Part shown: piece by piece, positions 29,501-42,643 of the stretch
How positions within the stretch are numbered: the stretch's first letter is position 1
How the letters are laid out: every line of letters starts with the position of its first letter
NCBI GenBank assembly: GCA_036023115.1
Contig: JAYKKT010000047.1
Span: forward strand, 2,658,501 to 2,722,500
Reading direction: 5' to 3'
Length of the DNA: 64,000 bases
From: Brasenia schreberi
Taxonomy: Eukaryota > Streptophyta > Magnoliopsida > Nymphaeales > Cabombaceae
The notes under the pieces: generated by a model
What the model was told of the DNA's origin: nothing
What the model saw: the letters and a program-made list of their open reading frames with translations, nothing else
Databases searched by the model: none
Made by a program: the position numbers and the translations under genes

Positions 29501-29949
29501 TGATTGAAAGAAAAACAGAAATATGAAATCGTTTTCAAAATATTACGTAACGTACAAATCTTCAAAAAAGTTCAAAAAAGAGACAATCATTAGAACCAAA
29601 AACGTCGGTTTGCTTCACCAGGCAACAAAACCGAAAACGTACATGAAAACTATCAAATGCATGAGAAACAACAAGGAGATTGGAGTTGACAAATAAAGGA
29701 ACGCGAATAGCAGAATCATTTCAAGCAAATGAAAAAAAAATATCTACAAAGGAAGAAAAGCAACGATGATGGTAATCAAAATCATAGGAATGGAGAAAGT
29801 GGAGAGCGGAACGAGACCCACTGTAGGCTCTTCTCGTCGAAGCCGATGGAAAGAGTTTTGTTTCTGACAGGCTTCTTCTTAACCGAGGACACGCTCACTC
29901 TTGAAGTATCTGGAATCCGTCCTCCTTCTCCCTCATCGTCCCAATCCAT
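23540..29949 (-). CDS. NOL12: NOL12/RRP17-like nucleolar rRNA-processing protein, five exons
   Basis: Exons in reading order: 29822-29949, 27221-27326, 26633-26762, 25754-25942, 23540-23838. All introns are GT-AG and the phases join without error to 852 nt (283 aa plus TGA). Residues 43-80 hold the family signature ([18 protein letters not shown], then [15 protein letters not shown]). An acidic linker ([10 protein letters not shown]) follows, then [16 protein letters not shown], and a very Lys/Arg-rich C-terminus ([15 protein letters not shown]) of nucleolar type. Family members (human NOL12, yeast Rrp17) act in the nucleolus in pre-rRNA 5'-end processing; Rrp17 is described as a 5'-3' exonuclease. 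A telo-box lies ~19 bases before the ATG, as expected for ribosome-biogenesis genes. Intron 4 contains an RTE copy (24087-25550) and a small RTE scrap at 26009-26060 sits in intron 3; neither touches an exon. Nothing in the exons suggests decay. Confidence 0.92.
24087..25550 (-). mobile_element. 5'-truncated RTE retrotransposon in intron 4 of the NOL12-like gene
   Basis: The 3' end (CAACAACAACAAC TAAGCC) is at the left. Minus-strand frames at 25239-25553, 24882-25217 and 24492-24869 together cover most of the reverse transcriptase, with motifs [20 protein letters not shown] and GLHQGS intact. The ORF is broken by frameshifts, and the FADD region is hit (CTTATGCAAATAACATA replaces the expected CATCTGCAAATAACATA). 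The short direct repeat CATGTA at 24081-24086 and 25551-25556 may be the target-site duplication, but part of it could be element sequence. Confidence 0.88.
26009..26060 (-). mobile_element. RTE 3'-end scrap
   Basis: AACAACAACTAAGCCTTTCC followed by TTAGATGGGGTAGGCTACATGGAT matches the last ~50 bases of the RTE family in reverse. Confidence 0.7.
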
Positions 29950-29967
29950 ATCTCCCAGCTAGGGGTT

Positions 29968-29976
29968 TTAGGGTTT
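29968..29976 (-). promoter_or_regulatory. Telo-box (AAACCCTAA) before the NOL12-like start codon
   Basis: The minus strand reads AAACCCTAA here, ~19 bases upstream of the ATG, within CGTAAACCCTAAAACCCC. Telo-boxes are common near the starts of plant ribosomal-protein and ribosome-biogenesis genes, which agrees with the function assigned to this gene. Confidence 0.75.
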
Positions 29977-30698
<722 letters not shown>

Positions 30699-30712
<14 letters not shown>

Positions 30713-30896
30713 ATTAGTCTACACATATATCAACTCATGCTCCATTTTTTTAAAGATATCAACCGTTTGATTTTGAAATGAATGGTTGACATCTTTAAGT
30801 TGAAAAACCAGATAGTATTGAATGTATCTATTGCACCAGAAAAAATACTTCTTTTGAAATTTGAATTTCAATCACCGTTCGAATGGTTTGAGAATG
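30699..30896. repeat. Left arm of foldback element A
   Basis: From GAGAGAGAAATTAGTC to GGTTTGAGAATG this ~200-bp stretch is the near reverse complement of 32767-32970. Examples are ATTGAATGTATCTATTGCACC here against GGTGCAATAGATACATTCAAT there. The pairing runs on into the GA/CT tracts outside. Confidence 0.88.
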
Positions 30897-30942
30897 ATAT
30901 ATTTGGTGATTGAAATATATCAAATCATCAATCCATGCTTCA

Positions 30943-32760
30943 TGTAACGTCTAAACGACGACATCTTGGATATAAAGGCCTTTAAAATGCCTAGTGAACA
31001 TTCTCCAGGGAGAATTGGGGCAGCCTCAGATCAACCGGAAAAACGCGAAGATCAACCGGAAAAACGTGAAGAGTCGTGAGAATCTGGTAAGAAAAGCCTC
31101 ATTTTTATTTTTGTCAAATTTCTCATTTTTAGTTGCTAAAATGGAGTTAAATCATAGGGCTTTTATTTGTTTCATGCTAAACCTTCGAAAACAAGCCTTA
31201 TTACGCAAAAATCGACTCAAAACAAGCGTAGATTTAAGAAAATTTTCTCAAATCCGAGTTACTGTTTTTCATGAATTTTCCGATGAAAACGACACCGCCG
31301 GCGACCATTGATGGATTGGGTTGGAAGAAGAAGGGTAGGCAATCGCTTGAGGACCATCGTCGGCCTTAATCGTCGTCGAAAACTGACAAAATCAATGTCG
31401 AAAAACCATGGGAACCAACCCTTTTGGGCGTGCCCCCAATTTTTGTGTCGTATCTAAAATGTCATGAACCGACACTGGTTCATGTCGTGTCCTTATGTCG
31501 CATGTTAAGAACCAGTTCTATGTCAAAACAGGTTCCGTGTCGGGTTCTATGTCGAAAACGGGTCAAGTTTGGGTCATGTCTTGAAATGGTTTCTAGGTTA
31601 GAAACAATACTTGTGTCAATAGTTAAAGGTTCTGTGTTGACACAGTGATACAAGCTACCTATTGTGTGGTGATAAGAGTGGCCCAGCAGATTGGGAACTG
31701 GATCTTAGCGCTCCTTCAGGTAGGGAGTTATGCATTCTTTTACCAAACCATGTTAGAAGTGATTTTACTTGTTTTTAGAAAGATTTAAATGTGCATGATT
31801 GATAAATGTTTTATTCATGTTTATGAAATGTTATTCGTAATTATGGGTTATTTGATATGCTTTTTAAATAGAACATGTTTGTGACATTGATTGATAAAGA
31901 GCATGTTTTGATATTCATGTGTATGAACATGGTATTTAAATGTTGTTTAAATATTGTATGGGTATGGATTTGATTTTGGATATTCGTGGATCTGGATGTG
32001 ATTTGTAAATGTGATGAACTGTAATTGGTTTTAGAAATGTAATGATGTGTGAATATACGAGTCGTACTTGTGTGGGTTTTTAGAGACTTGAAGGTCCCTC
32101 GAGCGATCCAGCTTGGGGCGAATACACGGTGTGTTCTCGGGCACTCTGCCGTGAGAGTCAGCGTATTTACCGTTGTGAATGGGGTTACCTAGGTAACGTT
32201 AGGGAGGGCCGGATGACTCCCGTGGCCTTTGGGGTAGACAGAGTATGAGCTGTAATTATCGTAACTAATGATGTGTGTAAGTGAGTGTGTGCATATGAAT
32301 TTGATATAATGATTTGAAGGTAACTCTGCTTTGCTATAAAATGATTGTGAAACTATGCATGCTTTTAGTATGATTTTTGTTTAAAGATGTTTAACCTCCC
32401 TACTGAACTATGTATAGGAGCTCACCCTATTGTTTTACAGCTCACCCTGAAGCTAACACTTCGAAGGCACATGGAGCAGAGTAGGAGTTTGATAGAGCTG
32501 CATTTTATTTTAGATGGTATGATAAGTATTGAATGATTGAGAAAGTCTTTTATTCGGGGTTATTGTTAGGTGGACCCAGCACCATTTTGAACGTGTTGTT
32601 TAGAACTTCGATATGAATATTTATTTCAGTTAGATATTTCTTGAGCTTGAATTAAATTAGTATTGTATTTAGTTATTGCTCATCATCACGCCCGTGCTAG
32701 AAACAGCCACGTGGCATCGGCTCGGGCCGGGTCGTGGTCGTGACTCGAGCGGGTGTGACA
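30943..32760. mobile_element. Solo LTR (copy 2), inserted in foldback element A
   Basis: It begins TGTAACGTCTAAACG and ends CGGGTGTGACA. An exact 5-bp target-site duplication, CTTCA, lies at 30938-30942 and 32761-32765. Over its length it is the reverse of the LTR at 12332-14349 with scattered small differences, ~200 bp shorter overall. No internal retrotransposon genes are present. The insertion is in the loop of foldback element A, so it is younger than that element. Confidence 0.92.
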
Positions 32761-32766
32761 CTTCAA

Positions 32767-33082
<316 letters not shown>

Positions 33083-34027
33083 AGTTATCTCTAGGTCCAT
33101 TCAAACCCAATTTTTAGGTGAAGCCAGTTTGCACGTATGAGCGCTCATTTGGCAAAACTCTTTAGACTCTCACAAGGCAGTTGGTGAGTTGGAAAAAAAA
33201 ACTGTCTTAATCCATGGTAAATACGTTAGAGAAGGTGCCCTACGAGAGGCAAACCTCACCAAACACCAATTTCATTTCTTTGATATTAAAGTACAGATAG
33301 CTGTTTTGTTTGATACTAAATTAATATTTTGTTGGCAAAGGTTTTCTTTCGTTAACTGGTTTTCATCAGAGAATTTTTCACACGAAAGATTTTGTATAAA
33401 AAAATTCATATTTTTATTCTATACTTTTTCTTAGGCTTTTCCACTTCTCATATTTTTCATTTCGAGCTTTTCGTTATAGCCGGTTTCTTAGTGGCTGTAA
33501 GATTTCTGGTTTTGTTAATAAAGTAAAACCGTTGTATTTGTAAACTATTTTATTTCTTATAAAAAAAACATCTCGTAAAACATAAAAGAAAACCTTTTTT
33601 TATTTCTCGAAATGATCGTTATCGAAGCTGAGAGTGGCCATCCAATAATTTACAGCGTGTGCATCCCTGAGAATTAAACTCCCCAACAAATAAGGGTGTC
33701 AAACATTGAGCTACTCGGTGCGATATTAAAGCTTTGTTGTTAAAGACTAACTTCGTTAGCTTATTAATTCTTTGCAAGTCTTTGACAAAGAACGACTGAG
33801 CAAAGCAAACTGTCACTATAGAATAAGAGTGCCTTGACAGTAGCTTATTTAATTTGATGATAGCTTACCAATGCTTCATCATATGCAAACACCTCAGTGC
33901 CCTTCAGTCCTTCAACTCTCAACCACATACCAGAGATCCCAATACTCCACCCAATGGTGGATTGTTTTGAGTGGGACAAACTTCGTGTTCGGGAGGGACA
34001 GGTTTTAAAAAATTTAAAGTTCTTTTA

Positions 34028-34100
34028 ACAACAAAAACAACTAAACCTTTTTCCATACTAGACGGGGTTTCCAACACTTTTGTGGTCATCCTCTACTTCT
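34028..34100 (-). mobile_element. RTE 3'-end scrap with internal deletion
   Basis: ACAACTAAACCTTTTTCCATACTAGACGGGG (RTE terminus in reverse) jumps directly to TTTCCAACACTTTTGTGGTC, skipping ~90 bases present in the better copies. Confidence 0.65.
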
Positions 34101-35415
34101 TTTGAAAATTTTGTCATAATGTAGATCCACCACTGACTCTACCATATGCAACTACCTTTCATGGGTAAATTGCTTCACTACTATGTCATTTATACGGTTT
34201 GGAACCGTCGGTTTTAAAAGAGGTGAAATCGGAATCGAATAGGATGATTCCCGGTTCCAGTTAAAATTTTACCAATTTCTGGTTCAGCCGGTTTTTGGTC
34301 TGGTTCAGTTCCGGTTGAAACTGCCGAGCCGGTTTAAAATTGGTCATATCTATTTGAGGATCATACTACAGCCAAACGAACTGAGTTTGAACTCATGTTG
34401 TCAATCTGGCTCATACTCGTATATTTATGAACAATTTATGTCTGTCCCGGGACCGATTTCTCGAACTCATGTTTGTGCGTGTTTTAGCCCATATTCAAAC
34501 AATATCCCGGCACCTTTCAGAGGTTTAGGGCTAACCAGTGTAGAAACGGATCGAGCTGGTACGTTCTTAACTTAGAGGTAAAGGTTCACAATAATTTGTG
34601 ACGATGAATTTATTCACGAATAGCTCGTCTTTATGGCAAGCTTCATGAGCAATACTAAGCTCAACATACATGAACGTCCCGAACAAACATTAATAGGCAG
34701 CTCGATTCGTGTACCAATCACAAGATAGCATACTACCATTAGGGATGGCAATGGGGTCGGACCAGGCAATGGGCATTCTAAATGCATAATGTCTTTTAAT
34801 GCATAATCTTATATAAACATCTTGATGGTTTGATCTTTGATTTGGATTATTTTATAATTAATACACATGATTTATTAAATGTAAAGTAAAATTATAGAAT
34901 GATACTTTTAATTCAAATCTCCATTATTGACATAAAAAATAGAGATCTTTATAATAAATCATGTAAAAAAATATTATGCATTTAACACTCTCTTTTATAT
35001 ATATATATACACATCCCAAAAGAAACTTCAATAAGCCCCCAATGAGATTTGTACATAATCAACTGGTCTGCATGGAGATCGAGATAGTAATTGAAGGTGA
35101 CAACCATTTAAAGAGAAATAGACAAGAGCCCAAAAGTCACACCAAGTGATGAAAAAAAGAAGAAAATACAAACTCCTTTAGAGGGTTTGCCCTCATCATT
35201 CCTTTCAGTTTGTCATCTCCTCCATTCAATTTTGTAGTTGAGATTGATTACCACAATAACGTAAAGATACTAAATTATAAAACAGCAGAAGTTTCTTTTT
35301 TTCTTCTTTTCATTAGGAGTGGCAAATCTTGCCAACAGGTCGGGTTCGGGTTCTTGCCCAAAACAGGTCCAGCCAAAAGCGACCCATTTTCATTAGAAGT
35401 GGCAAATCTTGTCAA

Positions 35416-35500
35416 CAGAGCGTTAGCTCAACTGGCAGAGCTCCCTGACTCGAACGACCAGGTTGTGAGTTCAATTTCCGGGGCATACATGTGCGTGAGC
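35416..35500 (+). repeat. tRNA-derived SINE head
   Basis: GCGTTAGCTCAACTGGCAGAGC closely resembles a tRNA A-box region, with a B-box-like GGTTGTGAGTTCAATTTCC ~35 bases on. It lacks the mature tRNA acceptor pairing, so it is not called as a tRNA gene. Confidence 0.6.
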
Positions 35501-36134
35501 TAAGGCTTTTGCCTCATTTTGAAGCCAAAATAAACAAAAGAAACTGATAAGAGAAAATAAGGACAAATTGCTTGAGTTTGATTTGAAGTCGTGAACCTTT
35601 CATATTCAAAACCTGAACCAAGTTCATACTTCTGTCATTCATGATTAGCAAGAATTATAAGGGGAGACCCTTCACTTTTCATAAATTTTTCATTCTTGTT
35701 GTTACCATTTGTTTTAATTTGTTTACTCACCTCTTCGCCTTTCTTGGGAGTGCTCCTGGGTGAAGTACCACGGGGAATAAATCTACACGGTCACTTTTCA
35801 TCTTCCTTAAAAGTCTCCTTCGTAGTTAGAATTTCTAGAATCGAAAGCTCGGAATATTTCTTCAACCAATTGATGGGTGTTACTCGAGATGTCACCTGTG
35901 TTTAATGTGTCACTCGCTGTCTAATTTGAATATCCTTCAATTTTACAGGGACAATATCGTGACACATCACACCTTTTAATTAACGTGCGAACAAACATGA
36001 CTTTCATGATCTAAACGATCACAATTTCTCCAATAAATGCTTAGTTTTTACACCTAAATCGTTAGCTCAACATCAGGATGCTCTAGTGCCGTTGCTGCTT
36101 GTGAGGAATTTGACTCTCTCCTCTTTTAACTAAA

Positions 36135-36345
36135 TAAAAAATTATTAGTTTTCCACTTCATCAGTATCACCTCCATTAGGCCACCATGAGGCTCAGCAAT
36201 ACGAATTGTTGATTTTAACAAATGCATGGCATCTAGCATCATGTTCGCTTTGAATATATCTGATTCGCTTCCACGAACACTAAACTCTCCAATTTCCTCA
36301 ACTACATCAACTGTGAGCCCATTAAGAGTCGCATCATCTCTCTTC
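36135..36345 (-). pseudogene. Possible orphan exon of an unknown gene
   Basis: The minus strand is open for about 70 codons. The translation looks protein-like (DATLNGLTVDVVEEIGEF, then SESDIFKANMMLDAMHLLKS and IRIAEPHGGLMEV) rather than low-complexity. It has an in-frame stop just upstream and another after KTNNFLFS, and no ATG that fits a full gene. I do not recognise the family. It may be a relocated gene fragment or a chance frame. Confidence 0.3.
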
Positions 36346-37082
36346 TATCATCAAAGAAGAATTGGAAGATGCTGTCGTTAGCGCATGCACAAGAAATTAG
36401 ATAGAGTTTGTATCAAATCATAGTGAAAACACTTTTTAACAGTATCAGCAGTGAATCTGCAATCTGTAAGTAATCTGCCAATTACAAGACTTCTGCTACA
36501 ACATCAACTTCCTCTTTGATGTCTTCCTCCATCAACTTCTGCTACAACATGACTTTTTAACATTGAATGAGGATCACTCCCCAACAAAATGCACTGAGGA
36601 TTCTTCTGGACAATCCCAGCAGACCACACATGCACCTCCCATATCGGGTACACAGGAAGAATCTCTCCCGCTCTCTCTGTCTCTGTCTCTCTCTCTCTCT
36701 CTCTCTCATCAAAATCTCATTTGAGTCACAAAATAAGTTTTCATTAAAGCAAAGAAGTTTCTCCTTCAAACATTCGTGCACATGGAAAGCACATATGCAA
36801 TTGCGGACATACCACATCTTTCACCATTTAGAGTTCCGAGAGAGAGAGAGAGAACCAAGTATATTATAAATAAGTGCAGCTGGTTGAAGATGTGATATTG
36901 TAGAAGTACATGATATCAATGTATATGATCCCCACGTTACATTTGTTTTTCCATAAATGCAATATTCATATGGCCTTTGATTTGGTGACAACCAACTTAT
37001 CAAATCATAAAGTCACAAGTAATAAAAGGAACAAGCAAAATACTGGGAAAGAGTTTGCTCAAACGCACAGGACAGTTGATGA

Positions 37083-37175
37083 ATCATTACACACGAATGC
37101 ACACCCTGGGAATGGAACTCACCACCTGTGTCAGAAAGCCCTGCCAGATGAGCCAACGCTCTGCAAGCAATTTGT
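37083..37175 (-). repeat. tRNA-derived SINE fragment
   Basis: The minus strand reads GCGTTGGCTCATCTGGCAGGG (A box) and GTGGTGAGTTCCATTCCCAGG (B box). Confidence 0.65.
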
Positions 37176-37506
37176 CCTATTACTTTTTCTTTTGGGAAAA
37201 ATTGGTCGTGACATTAGCAGAGAACGTCTGGGGAGGAGAGATGACGTATCAGGTTAGTAGGTCGGGTTCGGGTTGTGACATTGTAGCTTTGGATCAAAAT
37301 CAGGTCAACTCTAAACTGACTCTTTTTAAATGGCCATTTAATTTTGCGCAAACCTAACTCAACCTTATCTAATTTGAGTCAACCTGCCTACAACATAAAA
37401 AGAAATTGTTAAAACCATAAAAGATTTAAATAATAAAACCCCACGACAAAAAGAAGTAAAAGGAAATTCAATTTGGATAGAGAAAAACATAATATTAAGA
37501 GGTCAA

Positions 37507-37581
<75 letters not shown>

Positions 37582-37590
37582 TGTGTGTTG
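37507..37590. repeat. (TA)n(GT)n microsatellite
   Basis: A short TA run followed by ~65 bases of GT with one interruption. Confidence 0.95.
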
Positions 37591-38002
37591 TATGCGGTTT
37601 ACTGGTTGATACTTTTAGTGGGTTAGCTTCGGGTGGACCGTGACCTAACATTAGGTTTTCGAACCTGACACCTACCTGAAATTGCTGCCGCCCAATGGAG
37701 ATCTCGCCGGAAGGATGAAAAATTAGCCTATAGACATCAACTGGGTCCGTCGATGGTCCATTTGGCTGTGTTGCCTCCACTTGCATGACAATTTAGGTAA
37801 GGCAATGCATAGAATTGATGTATTTCATATCAATTTTCACGTTTCGCTGTAGCACAGCTACTTTGTGGGTCGGATACTGGAAGGGACCTGGTCCTACTGA
37901 ACTCTCGAAACAAATTTCAACCATTCGATCAAGGGACATGGATGATTAGGATCGAAAAGAAAAAGTGAAAGAGATAATAAAGTACTTTACAAAAGGTATA
38001 TA

Positions 38003-40578
38003 GTTTGTGCTTACGCACCCCAAGTAGGACTAGAAGATAGTATAAAGACAGTTTTTTGGGAAGAGTTAGATAAGGTGTTTCAAAAGATTCCACAAAGGGA
38101 GATGATTTGTTTAGGAGGAGATTTAAATGGACATGTCGGTAAAGAGGCATTAGGATATCAAGGGATTCATGGAAACTTTGGTTATGGGGATATAAACGAG
38201 GAAGGTAGGGAGATTTTAAATTTTGCTTTGTCATTTGATCTCTTTATAGTCAATACAATATTCAAAAAACAAGATGAACATTTAATTACTTATAAGAGTG
38301 GCTTATCACAAACACAAATTGATTACTTTATTTGTAGAAAAAAAGATAGAGCGTGTTGTAAAGATTGTAAAGTAATTCCAGGAAAAAGCTTAACCACCCA
38401 ACATCGACTTTTAGTTATGGATTTACAAATAAAAAAATGGACAAAGAAGAAAAGAGTGCATCGAGCTATTCGGACTAAATGGTGGAACCTCAAAAGCGAG
38501 AAAGAAGATATATTTAAATAGAAAGTCCTTCAAGGAGATGTTTGGAATTATGTTGGCACACCCTGTGATATGTGGAACAATATGGCTATACATATTAGGA
38601 AAGTGGCGAAAGATGTGTTAGGGGTATCTAAGGGAGGTGTACCGGCACAAAAAGAAGCTTGGTGGTGGAGTGAAGTAGTACAAAATAAAATCAAGGCAAA
38701 GAGGGCATGTTACAAATTACATTATGCTAAGAAAACTAGTGAAACTTTAGAAGCTTATAAGAAAGCAAAGAAGGAAGCAAAAAAGGCCGTTAGTGAAGCA
38801 AAAGCTAAGATTTGGGAGGACTTATATAAAAAACTCAACTCAAAAGAGGGTGAAAGAGATATTTTTAGGATAGCTAGGGCTAGAGATAAGAAAACTAAAG
38901 ATCTTAATTATGTTAGATGCATAAAAAACGAGGATGAAAAAATTATAGTGCAAATGATGATATAAGAAATAGATAGAAAAACTATTTTTATAATCTTTTT
39001 AATGAAAATAAAGATGTTAGTATTAGTTTAGGAGATTTACCTAAGTCAGAAAAGTATATAAACCACAATTTCTACCGACGTATTCAAAAGAATGAAGTCA
39101 AAGAGGCTCTTAAACATATGAAGGATGGTAAATCGGTAGGACCAGATAATATTCCTATAGAAGTTTGGAAAATACTAGGAGAAATAGAATCACTTGACTC
39201 ACAAGACTATTTAATGAAATATGGAAAAACCAAAAATGCCCGAGGAATGGAGAGCAAGTACACTTATACCCATATATAAGAACAAGGGAGACATTCAAAA
39301 TTGTGCAAATTATCGAGATATCAAGTTAATGAGTCATACTATGAAATTATGGGAAAGAATTATCGAATGTAGGTTAAGATAAGTATCAAGTACAACTGAG
39401 AACCAATTTGGATTCATGCCAGGCAAATCTACTATTGAAGCGATTCACCTTTTAAGACGTCTTATGAAACATTTTAGAGCAAAAAAGAAAGACCTTCACA
39501 TGATATTTATTGATCTAGAAAAAGCTTATGATAGGGTACCAAGGGAGGTTCTTTGGAGAACTTTGGAAAAAAGAGGTATCCCATTGACATATATTAACCT
39601 TATAAGAGACATGTATGATGGTGCAAAAACATGTGTGAGGACTCATGAAGGAACGACAGACTTCTTTGAAGTTAATATTGGGTTACATCAAGGATCAACT
39701 TTAAGTCCATACTTATTTATAATGGTGATGGATGAGTTAACAAAATATATTCAAGATGAAGTACCTTGGTGTATGTTATTTGCAGATGACATTATATTAG
39801 TGGAGGAATCTAAGGAAAAAGTTAATAGAAAATTGGAACTATGGAGAGAAACATTAGAAAACAAAGGCCTCCGACTTAGTAGAACAAAGACAGAATATAT
39901 GGAATGTAAGTTTGATCATTTGGCTACTTCAGAGGACATAGAAATTAAAATTGGCACACATTGCATTCCCCAAAAGGAAAGTTTTAAATACCTAGGGTCA
40001 ATTTTTCAAAGTGATGGAAGAATTGATGGAGATGTTACACATAGAATTAATGCTGGTTGGTTAAAATGGAGAGGAGCATTAGGTATTCTTTGTGATAAGA
40101 AGATACCATTAAAATTAAAAGGTAAATATTATAGAGCAGCTGTTAGGCCTGCCATGTTTTATGGTTTTGAGTGTTGGGCAGTTAATCATCAACATGTACA
40201 AAAGATGTCTGTGACAGAAATGAAGATGTTGAGATGGATGAGTGGTCATACAAGAAAAGACCGTATACATAATGAGGTTATTAGAAACAAATTAAGAGTG
40301 GCACCAATAGAGGATAAAATGAGAGAACATCGTTTAAGATGGTTTGGACATATAGAAAGAAGATCAAAAGAAGAACCTGTAAGAAGGTTAGAAAAACTAA
40401 ATTTGGAAAGTATTAAAAGAGGTAGAGGACGACCACAAAAGTGTTGGAAAGAAACAATAAAGAATGATCTAGCTTATTGGAAGTTAACTGCTAACATGGC
40501 ACACGATAGAGATCTGTGGAAACAAAGAATCCATGTAGCCGACCCCGTCTAGTATGGGAAAAGGCTTAGTTGTTGTTG
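38003..40578 (+). mobile_element. 5'-truncated RTE-clade non-LTR retrotransposon with target-site duplication
   Basis: It encodes the end of an apurinic-like endonuclease (LGGDLNGHVG, then QTQIDYFICRKK at 38075-38521), a Lys-rich linker (38570-38965) and reverse transcriptase. The RT frame 39416-40552 is open for 378 codons with motifs [24 protein letters not shown] and the catalytic FADD (~39778-39789), and a C-terminus ending RIHVADPV. The element ends GGCTTAGTTGTTGTTG, a short (TTG)n tail typical of the RTE clade rather than poly(A). A 15-bp direct repeat (TACAAAAGGTATATA) flanks it at 37988-38002 and 40579-40593. A stop at 38519, frameshifts around 39190-39240 and a stop near 39380 break the polyprotein, so it is not autonomous. 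Confidence 0.95.
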
Positions 40579-41060
40579 TACAAAAGGTATATATACTTTT
40601 ACTTATTGATTTACATATCTCAAATACTCATTGTCTTTGATCGGATGATTGAAATTATCTCAAATACTCATACGTACTCCCTTGCCGGATTCTACGTCGA
40701 GTCCCTTGCTAGTGTGAAGGCAACTCGACGGGTGTACGGTTCGTGTCCATGTGATGGCAATATTTCTTGACCATGAGTGGATGGATCACAACACAGTCCT
40801 AAATCAACTTTAAAAAATGTGGGTTAAGACCCTGTTTGAGGGCCCCAAGCTGCAGCTTATCCAAGATTCATGAACCTTGGTTGTTGTTAACATAATCCCT
40901 TGCCAAAAGTATTTTTTAACGCACTAGGCCTACTTGCACTCTTTAGCTTTCATCATTAAATGATCCAAACTAGTAGTCAACTTCACACTTGGTGTTGGAT
41001 GGGCCCACATATCCCATGTGGGTCCCCCATCATTTTCTTGGAGCAGGAATTCGGGTGGAT

Positions 41061-41080
41061 GATGGGTCCATGGACCCATC
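41061..41080. repeat. Perfect 20-bp palindrome
   Basis: GATGGGTCCATGGACCCATC equals its own reverse complement, centred on an NcoI-type CCATGG. Confidence 0.9.
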
Positions 41081-41165
41081 CAAAGTTGACCCATATCTTG
41101 ATGGATTCTAGCTGTAATCCCGATGTCAGCACAAATGGGCCACAATCCGGTTTCGAATGGAATAT

Positions 41166-41169
41166 ATAC

Positions 41170-41200
<31 letters not shown>

Positions 41201-41201
41201 C

Positions 41202-41254
<53 letters not shown>

Positions 41255-41255
41255 C
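41166..41255. repeat. (TA)n/(TG)n microsatellite with CATA interruptions
   Basis: TA repeats with periodic CATA or TGTA, followed by a short TG run. Confidence 0.9.
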
Positions 41256-42388
41256 TTAAGGGAAGGAATTTAGTCAAGTGGTTTAGCCTCTCAATGACTT
41301 GCTTCTTTGGATACCCAATTTAGTTTACACTGATCGACTGCCTTTGGGTTTAATGAGAATCTTTGGATGCTCAACATTTTTTAAAAAGCAAGGTGGTGTT
41401 GAGTGATCGATGGTACTAGTTTCATAGTCCTAGGCCTAATAATCAAACACTTCGTTAAGAGTGTATTTGATTTTGGTGTTAGGCTCTTGATACTAAAATT
41501 GTAGGCCTAGACCTACGAAGGATTCTAACCATAGTTCATGTTTGATTCATGAGTGATCCTAATGTTGGGTTTTCATATGAGGAGATGTAGCAACACAAGG
41601 GAGTATGAGGCACTTGAGTTTTAATGTAAAGCCCTTGGGTCCAGTAACCATACCCACCTTCTTTGATGCTAAAATTTTTGACCCAAATTAAACCTATAGA
41701 GCCATAGTTTTATTCTCGATGTAGGTTTTGTGTTTGATGAATATCAAAACTTGGAATTGCGAGCACCTAAAATCAAGGCTCAATTCTTCAGTCTTGTACC
41801 ATTAATTTTTATTACAAGGTTCTCTATAGAGGGTTTCCTATTTTTATATATTTTTTGTATTTATTTATATTTGCATATTGGAGAAAGTTCCAAGAAAATT
41901 GTTATTATTTCTAATGATGCAAGTATGCAATTAACTTCACCAAGAGACATGCCAACTTTTTCCCTTGATAGGCAAGCTGGGGTTAGGCAGATCCCTACCA
42001 GATTCGCACAGCCCTGGCATCAAATTAATGTGTTGAAAAGCGAGAGACGATAATAAAATCCATAAGTGTACAAAGCATAAATCAATAAAGAATATGGAAA
42101 AGGAAAAGACAAAAGATGAAATGGGTTACAAAGATCTCTCATCTCCATTGTTATAAAAACAAAGAAACTTTATTTACATGATAATTACAAAGATTTCTCG
42201 CACTCAGGGTCTCGCCGTACCTAGCATGGCTATTGACTTGTGTTTTAAACAGAAATTTGACTCCCAAAGCCAATAGTGGACTTGTATTTAAGGTGAGACA
42301 CATTTGTATTTCACGTCCACAAAATACTTATATTTCTCTATATACAATAGCAGACCAAAGGATTTTTAAGGTGAGACCCAACCACATA

Positions 42389-42643
42389 AAATGAGAGAAT
42401 ATCGTTTAAGGTGGTTTGGACATATAGAAAGAATATCAAAATAAGAACCTATAAGAAGGTATGAAAAACTAGATTTTAAAAGTATTAAAAGAGGTAGAGG
42501 ACAACCAGAAAAGTGTTGAAAAGAAACAATAAAAAATGATCTAGCTTATTGTGAGTTAACTGCTAATATGTGGAAACAAAGAATTCATGTAGCCGACCCC
42601 GTCTAGTATGAGAAAAAGCTTAGTTGTTGTTGTTGTTTGTTGT
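42389..42643 (+). mobile_element. 255-bp RTE 3' fragment with its own target-site duplication
   Basis: It covers only the last part of the RT ORF and the terminus (GTAGCCGACCCCGTCTAG to GTTGTTGTTG). A 13-bp direct repeat, ACCCAACCACATA, lies at 42376-42388 and 42644-42656. It is therefore an independent, strongly 5'-truncated insertion. Confidence 0.92.

Larger units (their letters stand above)
40594..42375. other. Intergenic, no gene recognised
   Basis: Contains a perfect 20-bp palindrome at 41061-41080, a TA/TG tract at 41166-41255, and AT-rich unique sequence. The piece at 41975-42010 (GGGGTTAGGCAGATCCCTACC) recurs at ~44213. Confidence 0.5.

Noticed and set aside
35416..35490. Functional tRNA gene
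   Set aside because: A and B boxes are present, but the sequence lacks convincing acceptor and anticodon stems and belongs to the dispersed SINE family.
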